From Cladorhizidae sp. MBARI D1340-BT2 (taxonomy: Eukaryota; Porifera; Demospongiae; Poecilosclerida; Cladorhizidae), in the NCBI GenBank assembly GCA_028752905.1, contig JAQNBH010000009.1:23854370-23918369 (forward strand): 64,000 nucleotides of DNA. Reading direction: 5' to 3'. Below, piece by piece: positions 23,888 to 35,800 of this stretch. The notes beneath the pieces were generated by a model that ran no database searches, was not told where the DNA came from, and was given only the letters and a program-made list of their open reading frames with translations. Every line of letters begins with the position of its first letter. Positions within the stretch are counted from its first letter, which is position 1. A program made the position numbers and the translations under genes.

Positions 23888-26800
23888 ATGTCGAGAGCAG
23901 TCCATCACTCGCCACACACTACTTCTAATGTAAAGCGAAGGAGAATAGTTACTAGTGGCAGGAGAACCAAGAAACCTGAAAGTAGAACCAAAGCTGCTTT
24001 GAGAACTAAACGCGTATTTAATCCAGACCCCGAGGACAATTCTCAGGGGGAGCATGGGATAAATAGGGGGCCTGCACAGACAGAGTTGAGAATGCGGAGA
24101 GAAGAAAGAGATACGAATGGCGAATTTGGTGCTGCTACTATTAGAACAAGGAGTAGAACAAGGTGCTGGGTCAGTGTAATTATTCGTTTAGATTTGTCAA
24201 ATAAGAAGGGAAACGAGTAGTATCTAGTTTCAGTTGGGAGTTTGGGGGAGGGGGGGATGTGGGCATAATTGATTTGTTCCTATAAAGTTTTGAGTTTTGG
24301 AATGAAAACGCTATTCAATAATTTAATCAGATTTAAAATGTCTTGGGAAATGGGGGAGGGGGGATCACATATGTGCACAAATTGTGTTGAGTTGATTCCA
24401 CTAATACAAGATAGTTTCTGTTTCTGCATTAAAAAAAACACCCTTGTCTTCCTGTATGCCCGTCTCCCCCCACGTGTATTTAGCCAGCCAGGGGTTAAGT
24501 AAGCCTGAGAACTAGGCATCTCAAGACGAGGACAAAGTTCACTTCCTAGTGGAGGTGTGGTTTTGTTTGCTGTGCTGCTGATGTTAGTTTTAAAAAATCG
24601 TGTATGTTGGCAGAAAGGACCGAGGGACTAGGTGTGCTCTTACAGGCAAGGAACTGTCTTTCTCGGCAGGTGTAGTGAAGAAGTGGGTACCCATTTCTGA
24701 AGAGGCCATATCAGTAATGATGGGTGCTCTTCGCCGCTCCTCAAGGTAAGCACTAACTTCACTTGCTGGGTGGGAATATGATTTTTTTTGATTTTTTAAA
24801 ATTGATGGAAGTTGTGTTTCCATTATTTTTATTGCACACACGTAATCAGGGGTTCAACAGGATCTACAGTTGGGGGGGGGGAAACTCAAAACGTTTGGCG
24901 TTTAAGTGATGGGCGTGCGTAAGCAAGCCCCAAGTAGGGGGGTCTGGGGGCATTTTTTTGTGCAAAATCGATGCTCTCAGATTGAGACATTTTGAGGGTA
25001 CTTCCCTATAGTTATAATACTAGCACATGGACAGAACATTCTAGATTATGACACAATTGCATCTTGCCACAGAATAGTTAATCTAGAATGTTCTGTCCAT
25101 GTGCTATTATTCACATTGATTGAACTGTGACGCAGAAACACAGAATATTCTATATAAAGAGCAAATGCTTCAGCTAGTATATAGCATTCTGCAACTAAAT
25201 ACGACCCAGAGAAATACAAACCTACACAAATGGACGTCAGGAACTTTTTTACCAGAAAGCGAACGTGCGTGCTGGGTGGGTCTAGTGGAGATTCTGAGGA
25301 CGACGAAGATGTAGTCCCAACTTCGTCGACTAGTGATGCCTTGACTTCCACCAATTCCGAAGCATCAGTAGGTAGATCAGTGTGTTCCAAAGTGCAAAAG
25401 AGGAAACTCTACAAAGCCAGGCTCAGCTACAAGAAGGAGTGGGAGCAGAAATATCCTTGGGTGTACTGCGATGATCCTAAGCAGGGCATGTTCTGCAAGC
25501 TCTGCCAGAAGCAAGGAAATTCACCTTCTACAGCCAGGAGTGCATGGACCACTCGGCGAATTCAGGATTGGAATCACACTACTGAACAACTCAAGGAACA
25601 CAGCCAGTCAAAATGGCACAGGGATGCTGTTATCCATGCTCGAATGGCAGAACAAGGAAAGGAGCAGAGTGTCCTACAACTGCAATGTTCAGCAGCTGCT
25701 AAGGAGGCTGAAGAAAGGAGAGCAAAGAACAGAAACACAGTGCTTAAGCTTTTGAGATCAATATATTTTCTTGCCAAAAATCGCCTGCCCCTTACAACCA
25801 CATTCGATCCCCTGGTCCAGTTGCAAATTGCAAATGGAGATGAACTTCTCCAGCAACATGTCAAAAAGGGGCCACAAAATGCTCAGTACACATCCAAATT
25901 TTCTGTAGTGATGCTTTTAGAGGCCATCAATAGCTGGCTAGATAGGAAGCTAATTGAGAGCTTAAAATCAAGCCCATACTTCTCTGTGTTAGTTGATGAG
26001 TGTGTAGATATTAGTACTACAGAAGAGCTGTCCATCTGTTGTCGGTGGATTGTAAATGGAAAACCAGAGGAGCACTTCCTTACAGTGCTCCACATATGTG
26101 CCCAAGATGATGCTACCATTTCAGATGCAATCAAATCGCTCATTCTTGTCAAAATGGGCACATTAGCTTCCTTTTCAACATTGTGGAACTGTTTCCACTC
26201 TTCAAACGACAGAAAATGGCTTATGGTGAGAAATTTCCCCTTTTTAACCCCAAGAAGCTCTATTTTGCTCCAATTTGATCTTTTTGAGCATTCCTTCCTT
26301 TAGTCGAAGAACCTGGACTATCGTAAACTAATAGGCCAAGGTTATGATGGAGCAGCCACCTTTGCCGGAGAATGCAATGGAGTTTAAAAAAACTCTAGCT
26401 GTACATTTCTTTTACATCCACTGTGCCTGCCACAGGCTTCAACTAGCAAGCATGTAAGCTGCTAACTGTTCCAGAGATTAAGAAGATGTTTGGAACAATG
26501 GGAAATATATGGAAGCTCTTCTTCTACTCACCCAAGAAAGCAGAATCTCTCAAAGCTGTCCAGTCTGTCCTCAAGCTACCTGAGCTTAAGATTGTGAAGC
26601 CTAGTGATACCAGATGGCTCTCACATGAACGCTGTGTACAGGCTATTTACCGAGAGCTTCCTGCCCTTATCGTCGCCCCACAACAGCTGTATGAGACATC
26701 AGGTGATGCTGAAGCATATGGTATTGGTGCTCTCCTTGCTACTTACACTGGAGTTGCTAGTATCGTGTTCCTGTTAGAAGTTCTGGATATCCTGGCAAGG

Positions 26801-29800
26801 ATGAATGTTTCAATGCAAAGAAAGCTACTCGATTTGAGCAGGTTACCGACTTCTGAAAATCACGACGGATCAACTCGAGCATCTAAAGGATGAAAGAAGT
26901 GAGTGGTTGGGTTCAGTCGAGTCTGAAATATCTCTGTTGAAGGAAAAACACGATATAACACTGTCACAACCACAGCTGAGTATCGAACTCTAGTTGCAAT
27001 TCCATACGTCGATTCCCTTCTTCTAAATATTAAGAGTCGATTTACTGATAAAGCCGTGAAGATTGTTACTGCCATGTCCATATTCAGTCCCTCCCTACTA
27101 CCTGCTGAAGCATCCTTACCATCATACGGCAGCGAGCAAATCAAGATTCTTGCCGAGTTCTATGGAAAAGAAGCAGAGGTTGAGTATGCAGGGACGACTT
27201 ACACCTCATCTCCATTGCTTGATGGCGATGAGCTTCTTTCAGAGTGGAAGATATTTAGACGGGCTTTGCTAGTGGAGAAAAAGGCAATAATGGAACGTAA
27301 AGAAGAGTCGGTATCTCCTAGCATGCAAGAAATCCTGGACGAGGTGAACAAGTCACATACGTACGGAGGAATTTTCCCTGAGACGTGGAAGCTATTGAAC
27401 ATTACAATGGCACTTCCTGTTGGCACAGCAACAGTAGAGCGTTCCTTTAGTCAAATGAAGTTGATTAAAACTCGCCTACGCAGTCGTCTATCTGAATCGA
27501 ACCTAGAACATTTAATGAAAATTAGTATAGAGGGTCCTCCATTGACCGATGTGGACTTTAATGCAATTCTCGACATTTTTAAACAGAAAAATAGACGCAT
27601 TTTACTTTAATTTAGTACTACTGAACTCACTGTATTGTAATTTTCACCATACATTATTGTATATCTTCGCTATATATTAATTTTGTTATAAATTGTTCAT
27701 GCATAATTATTATAATTTTATTACTGTTGATCATATTTGAATTTGCTATTGCTTCTACGTTCCCTTCTCTGTACTGCTCTTTTCTGTAATGTAGTAATGT
27801 ATTACATAAGAAATTTCAAATTTTTATTGTGAAAATTCTTGGGGGGGCGGGAGAAATCGTTTTGGGGGGATATCCCAGGGCTTCCCCCCCTCTATGAAAC
27901 CCTGGTAATGACATCATTCCCGATGAAGGGGGCTAGAGCATCCATCCGACACATCGGGGAATATTTGTTGATCGATCTATTATTGAGAAAGTCATTCTAC
28001 TATGTCAACTGTTGAGATAACGTTATTCTCTTCGTAGAAGTTGAGTAGCGTCTGGGTTGAACGTGGCGGTTGACAAAAGTGCGTGCTTATATGTCCAGTG
28101 GCAACCTTGGATCAACCCTGGATGTTTCAAGTTCTTGCCAACATCATCCTGGCAAGAGCTAGGACTTAAAAGCTAGGATTAGGTGGGCAGCAACTTGAAA
28201 CACTCTGGACATCCTTATTGATCCCGGGCTTGCCACTGCACCAGCCTGTCGATAGGTGCACCTCAATAAAGTCCAGTGCTTGAGTATCCAGCATTGAGTG
28301 AATCCGTTTAGGTGCAGCTTTTATTTTTAAACGGGACATATAAATGTTGCCGAGATCTTGAGGAACAGACACTGTCACTACAGGGCCTCATGAAAGAATT
28401 GTAATCTGTTGCTGGGAAATTGAACCTGAGGAACTTTCGTCCCATGCAGAAGTATTTTTAAAGATCCCCTTTCCCTCCCTATTCTAGACTAAGCCATGAT
28501 GTCCACACTAGACGCCATCCGATTCTACCCAATTCCATTCACACTAACTGACCTTTGCAGGTGGAATCTGATCGTGATTCGGCTGAACCACCTTGGCTGG
28601 TAGTTTGGATCCCCATTCTCACGAAAGCTTAGGTGCAAAGTTCAATTGCTGTCGACTGGCTGAAGTGTGGTAGAGACAAGGTTTTGTTGGGAGTCGGGAG
28701 AGAGGAAGATGTCCAGGGAATGGCTGGATGGGGGCACTCCTTTGTCACCCACCCACCAATCAAAGTGTCAGAGGCAGGCTGCAGCAGTTCATTCTTCCAT
28801 GTCAGATCTACAACACCACATTACAATTGCATCTGTGAGGTCAGGGGTTGCGACCACAACTAAGTTGGTATGTGTGATGTATTTTGCACTCATGTAGCCA
28901 TGAGTGCAAAGAACACAAAATACATCACACACATACAAACCATATGAATTTATTTATGGTTGCTAAGCAACCTGTAGAGGAATCCACAGCTGCAATTGTA
29001 GGTCAATATTGTGGATTGGAAGATGGGAGGTGGATCTGCTGCTTGCCTCGGACACATTGATTGGTGACATAGGATTGTAAATCAGAGTCTGTATCTCAGC
29101 CACTTCTGCATGATAAGTGTAAGGCTTGAGTGTTTCAGAAAGAAACTGTTCAGCTCACCCCTTATAGATCATTGTTGCTTCAATGCAATCTTTCAGCAGC
29201 CCCTTGTAGAAGACCATTGTTACCCTATCAACTGTTCAGCCAGCCCCTTGTAGAAGACCATTGCTTCTGTTCAGCCAGCCCCCTGTAGAAGACCATTGCT
29301 TCCCTACCAACTGTTCAGCCAGCTCCTTGTAGAAGACCATTGCTTCCCTTCCAACTGTTCAGCCAGCCCCTTGTAGAAGACCATTGCTTCCCTTCCAACT
29401 GTTCAGCCAGCCCCTTGTAGAAGACCATTGCCTCCCTACCAACTGTTCAGCCAGCCCCTTGTAGAAGACCATTGCTTCCCTACCAACTGTTCAGCCAGCC
29501 TCTTGTAGAAGACCATTGCTTCCCTTCCAACTGTTCAGCCAGCCTCTTGTAGAAGACCATTGCTTCCCTACCAACTGTTCAGCCAGCCCCTTGTAGAAGA
29601 CCATTGCTTCCCTTCCAACTGTTCAGCCAGCCCCTTGTAGAAGACCATTGCTTCCCTACCAATTTAGATACCTCCTCAGAGTCATCCACTGCCACAGACA
29701 TCCCGATCTCCTCAGAGTCATCAATTACCACGGACATCCCAACCTCCTCAGAGCCATTCATTGCCATGCCACAGATATCCTGACCTCCTTCGGAATGTTC

Positions 29801-32800
29801 CTGGTCTGGTCCGTCAACCTGCAAACTATCCACTCCCATCCCTAAAATCAAAAGCTGGATCCACGCCAGAACTAGTGTGTTACAGTGAGTAGAGAATGCT
29901 CCCTGAACACAACCGCCCTCCAGAATCCAATCGCCCTCGAATAACAAACGCAGAGTTGTACTTACTACTGGTAGTAAATGCTATCATAGCTCACTGCGCA
30001 CATTTTCTAAGGAAAAGGCCGCTAACATCACTCACCTTTATTGTAACAAGTGGTGGAGACGTGTGCAATAAATCAGAGAGCTGCATACCTTTCTAACTGA
30101 CAAGGTGGGTGTGTCTGAAGGTGGTGAGCTTGACTGTCTCAGAGAATGTGGAACAGGCACTCCTGCCGTACCACCAATAGAAGCCACTCCCAGGCTGTCG
30201 GGAGGAGACTCACAGGTTGAGAATTGGCTAGCTGAGATTATTGCACTGTACCTACGAAAACGAGCATGCAGATACAACTGACTCAGCTAAAGGATGCTGT
30301 GCATTAGTCTAATAGTCTCCCTCGACTCATAATCACAACCATGGTTCCTCAGGGGGGGGGGGGGGGGGGGGGGGGGTTGTAATTTCAGAAATCCTGACAG
30401 GTGGATTAAAGCAGATTCATGTTCTCCGTTTGATGGGAATCTGGTAGTGGTAGTTCATTTACTGCACTCGTGTGCTCTCTTCACATTTAGTGTTGTGGGC
30501 CAGAGGATGGAAAGTGATGCAGCTAGCCGTCAGATGGCAGCAGCTGCGGTCAGAGTGAGGGATGAGCTGACTAAAGCCGTGGCTCCAAGAGAGGACAGAC
30601 AGATACTGCTCTCTAGCATCAAGAGTAATTTGGTGAGTAACATGTACGGCACATGCAAACACATGCCATTTGCTGCATGTGGCTTACTGTTAATATTGGC
30701 TCTTTAATTGGTGTGTAGATCATGAATTTAGAATCCGATCTTTCTTCGTTGGTTTCCGAAAACAACCACATAGAAGAAATGGTTCTAAACCAACAAAGGT
30801 ATTATTTACTGGGGAAATGTGTTCATTGGGTGAATGCATGTCATTGTTTGTTGTCATTGTTTGTTGTTGGTGTTTGTTGTTGTTGTTTGTTGTTGTTTGT
30901 TGTTGTTGTTTGTTTGTTTTCCTCACTTGTCTAGACTATGTTATTTGAAATGATGCTAATTTTGTGCTAGCTGTGTGTGTTTGCCCGAACCTGTCCCACC
31001 CTCCCCCATGGACTGTGCTGATAGCATTCCGGTGATGAGTGCAGCAATTAACATTATATAATGAACTATAAGTGCGCCCTCAGATAACTCGAGCTCATGC
31101 ACTGTTACTCTCTCCCACCCTCCCTGAAAGAGTCTGTTCCCTTGATGACCTCCTCTGCATGTTCACTTACCTCCCTGTGGTTGCATATTGCAACGCACAT
31201 GCTCGTGAGCGAACCCCAGACACTGATAATACGAACCAGTGTGGTTATGGCAATCTGTGAGCACAATGGTTGAGGGAAGTCTGTCTGTGGAGAAATCAAG
31301 TTGTGGCATTTCTGGGGGGGGGGGGGGGGGGGGAAGAGATGGCTCAGAAGTTGACTGTATGTGCTTGCAAGCCTGGTCAGCACACAGCAACTATCACCAG
31401 TGAAATAGGTGAACTCTGCAGTGGAGACATGGGGAGACATGAGCGATGAAGCATACCTGGATGGTTGGTGGATGACGGCTATTGTCACCTGATTGAGATT
31501 GGTGACATGAGCGATCCCTCAAATGAGGATACACAACTTGGTTGATCCTCACATTTATGCGATTATAAGCGGAGACTAAACCATAGAAAGCCATTTTTGT
31601 GGTTACGACTTTAGGGGGGACAAAGGGACAAAACCAATTTAATAGTATTTTTTTGTGTGGGAACATGTTTTCCACCTGATTGCCAAGTGCTCAGAGCTGA
31701 ATTAGCACCAGTGGCAAGAAGAAGTACGCGGTCTAGCGCCCGGTTAGAAGAAATTTTTTTACACACCTATATATGTATTATGCATACCTAAAACAAAGCA
31801 GACACTAAAAAGTCTAAATGAATCCATCCACCTCTGCAGTAACTGGGGGGAGGCGGCCTAACCACAGGGTAGCATTGCTTCCCCAGAGGCAGACAGACAG
31901 CCTTTGGAACAGGTGGCGAACAGAATCCACGGGAGAGTTGCGAATCTCTGAGCCTGGTGGCGGCTAATCTCAGTTATAGTGTGGCACGCATCTTCACTCC
32001 AGCCACCAAGAGATTCAACTACAAGGAGGATGAAGTCGACTCCAACAGCCTTGCAATGAGCAGAGTGAGCAGTTCGCTTGCGATAGGCCCCTACTATCAG
32101 AGCATGGCCCTGACAGGAGGCAGCCCCATCGACAGTCCGGTGTTGGAGTGTGGAAATTACCATTACATCCAGGGCAGCAGCACGACCTCTCTTCCAGTTT
32201 GGAAGCGAAATATCTGCAGGGCGACTATGTGACCCAGGAATAAGGGCAGGTATTTCCTTCCTGGGGGCAACCTGGGCAGCCGACTGAGAAGCGGAGAAGA
32301 TGACATCTCTGATGGCATCATGGCAGTGAATTCGATCCCCGTTACTCCCACAACCCACCTGGTGGTCACCAAAGCAGTCCATCACCACATTGCAGACAGG
32401 GCAACGAGAACCATCCTCCACCATCCTGAGACCAAGCCAATACTGTAGGCAATGTTGGAATTCCCTATCCTGAAAGTGGAGACCAAGAGAGACAGAGGGA
32501 ATAACATTGAGCCAGTCGCCAGCATGATCAATAGATGAAGACATAGCCAGGGCCTTGGACCGGGAATCACATGCAAGAGCCAGAAGTTTTCCAAATGAGG
32601 CCTTATCGATAGATGAAGAGAGGGCATGCTGACGTAGGGGAACTTCTACTCCTTCAATGGTGTACCACTCAGGATTGTCGACAGCAAGGGCAAGAGCATG
32701 GAGGGACCGAGAAAGATATTTTGAAGAATCTGGGACTCGTCAAAGTATGTTGGCAATCCGGCTTTTAGTGAGGTCCAGGGAACCCAGGAAGGCAGCAGGG

Positions 32801-35800
32801 GCATGAAGGGAAGCACTCCGGATTGAGAGACCACCTAGGGAGCTGGGGAGAGAAGCTTTCAACCAGGCCCAGTCAGATAAAGGACTACCGACAATATCAG
32901 AAAGAGCTTCTCTCATAATAAGGTCAAAAGCTTCAGTGGCCTCTGTAAGACAGTGGGGAGGGCATGTGTGCATGGGGAGGGCATGTGCGGAGGGAGAACG
33001 CAACCTTGGGGAAGCTAAGACATGAACGGAGGAGAGAAGTAGCCATCTGGGAGTCCTGCAGGTCTGTAAGCTTGTCAAGCACTCCCTTTACCTTTTTGAC
33101 CCGCTCAAGGAAGGAGGTTTCACAGAAAGAGGTGGGGCCAATAGGTGAGCCAAGGAGAACAAAGCCTTCACTGGTGGTGGGGATATCTCCAGGCAGAGGA
33201 TTGGGCACAGAGGATAAGTGAGGCCATACGCAGGGGCCTCACTCTCAATAATTGCAAGAGCAGTGCACAAATCACCAACAGAGCCACGGAGTGTACCATC
33301 ATCCAGATAGCATGCATTGGCAAGGAGGTGTGGAACCTGAGCATGGACCTTCTCAAGGATGGCTAAAGCGAAACCAAGAAGGACAAGGGGATCCCTCTGT
33401 TGGACTCCACAGCAACTGAGGATGGTGTGTTCCCCAAACTGAAGGAAAGGCTGAGCATCATAGCAGCTTTCAATCCAAGCAGATATGGAAGGTAGACGAG
33501 ACCTAACCTCCGTAAACATGGATGCACGGTCTAGTGAATTGAAGGCATTGGAAAAGTCTAAAAGGAGGGTCCATTTCTCTTCAGGCTGAATGTTAGGATC
33601 TTCCCGAATACGGGAGACAGCGTGCACAATGGCCTCACACCAAGCTGAAGAGGAGACAGAATTTTGATAGCCTCTGACCTAACAATCCGAGAAACACATT
33701 TGGAAGTGAGCCGGCGCAGAACCTCACACAGCAGTAGGACGCAGGCCACCATTTTTCTTTTTGCATGCAAAAAGGGAAGCACCACAAAGATGTGGGACAA
33801 CTTCTGGTGGGGCTTTGCCAGCACACAGAAGATTAACTACCCCTAGTATGGATGTGAGAGCTTTGTTGGAAGAATCAGGAGAGGGGCTTCTTTAAAGTGG
33901 CTTGGCCTGAAAAAAGATGGACCAGGTGCAGAACCATTAGGGAAAGACTTGATAGCCCCAGCTAGACACTCTGCGGATACCTTAATAGGGGGAGAGGTAG
34001 GAGCAGAAGGGATGGAGGGGGGGGGGGCTACTCTGGGGATGTTTGTTCTGCATCTCAGTTAGGGCATCTGCAGAAGCAGGGGCCAAACCACTAGAGGTCA
34101 AGGCCTGTGCAGCTTTCCGGAATTGCCCATTTTCCATGTGTCTCCTGGCACGTCTACATGGAGAGAAATGGTGGAAGCATTTTTCTGCTTCCCCTTACTA
34201 ATCTTGAGCCGACGTTCAGCTTCCAGAACAGAGGACCAGAGACCCAGAACATCACCAGATTTCCATCTTCTAATCCTAGCTAACACAATTTTTTCCGTCT
34301 CCCTCCAGCTGTTGCAAACTCCCTTCACTGGGTTGGCGAGGATGCAGCGGGCGAGCATGAAAAGTTTACACCAGACTTATAAGCAGGAGGGGTGTTGAAC
34401 AATGGCATTAAAAACCTCATCCACAACACCAGCCCAAGCATTCCTAGCACCTTTAGGTACATGCTGAAGAGTGGCATACCTTACACCCAGGATAGAGTGC
34501 AGGGAGGGAAAGGAGACAGGTGCAGAAGAGGTTGGAGGGTTAGGGGCTGGCAACACCAGGGAGTGGAGGCCATTGGCACTGGGAGGGTGGGGATTAATTA
34601 GAGATGAGGAGCTGCCAGAAGCTGAGACAACAGATGGAGTGGATAGGGGAATAGGTGGAGGAGGCGGAGCTGAGGAGGATGAAGAACCGCTAGGTTGTGG
34701 TTGAGAAAGGCTGACAGAAGAACATAGAGGCGATCCACAGAGGAGCTGGTTGGTTGAGAGTGGGAGACGACTCTCTAGGAGGATAAATGGTTAGAACACT
34801 TACCAAGGCGCCCAGGGAGGCAGTTATCGCAGGTTGAGCCCTTTTTCACGCAGGAGCAAGCCAAACAAGCACCAGAGCGGTTACACTTACAGCACACCAT
34901 CCAAACTTGGCATTAGCTAATTACGCAGAACACAGATTCTTTTTCAACCACATGCTTAACCACACACTTAACCACGTACTCAAGTTTTAGCGCGTAATGA
35001 AACACTACGTTGCATAGCTTCCTCTAGCCACTGGTGCTAATTTCAGCTCTCTAGCACTTGACAATCTGGTGGAAAACATGTTCCTAACTCAGGCACTCAG
35101 GTTTTGAGGTATCCCCACTTTAGCTCCAATAGCTTGGGCATAGTTATAGCTATGAAAAATGAGTATCAAAAGAGAGCACACAGAGAGACCTATCTTTTAA
35201 GCTATATATCAAGTCCATACCATGAAGTTTGCAGAATCTATGGAGCTATAAATTGGTAGCCACACAAAAAATTAACACTTTACTACTAAAATGGTTTCGT
35301 CCCCCCTTTAGAGTTCCATAGATTCTGCACACCTCACTGTATGAACATGTACCTCAAAAGATAGATCTCATGTTTGCTCTCTTTTGATACTAAAAATGTT
35401 GCATAAGGATAAGGGTACCAAAGTTACATGGAGCTAACCTCAAAATCTAAGTACCTGAACTGGCTGCGGGTATGGCTCCTATTAGAAAGTGCTATATCGA
35501 CAGCTGTTGACAACATTATAATAAAATCAACTTGAAATTGTATTCTCTCATGGATCAAGTTGAAGGATATTGTAATGCAATTACCAGTGTGGTTAGGGGA
35601 AGCCATACTGAAACAATGAGTGTTTTCATGAGCTTATTAGCCTAAGAGGAGCACTTACCTGCAGAGTAGCAATATTCTTCAAATGGCCATCACTCACCAC
35701 TTAGTTACTTATTAGCACCTAATGAAAATACTCATTGTAGAGGAGTGTTTCTCTTCCTCTTCCCAACACTAATTACAGCTGCCTAGCACTTTCCAATACA

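Larger units (their letters stand above)
24847..27904 (+). mobile_element. hAT transposon, ZNF862-type
   Basis: About 3.06 kb bounded by CAGGGGTTCAACAGG at 24847 and, on the reverse strand, CAGGGTTTCATAGAGG ending at 27904. Both ends continue into G-runs. GTAAT directly precedes the left end and follows the right end, which may be part of an 8-bp target duplication. The interior is a transposase gene in three broken frames. It lies in intron 2 of the CENP-Q-like gene, in the same orientation. Confidence 0.85.

Noticed and set aside
28633..28897. Two overlapping 76-codon frames considered as an extra exon of the CENP-Q-like gene
   Set aside because: Phases do not connect to the neighbouring exons, whereas exon 24614-24745 joins 30491-30632 directly in phase.
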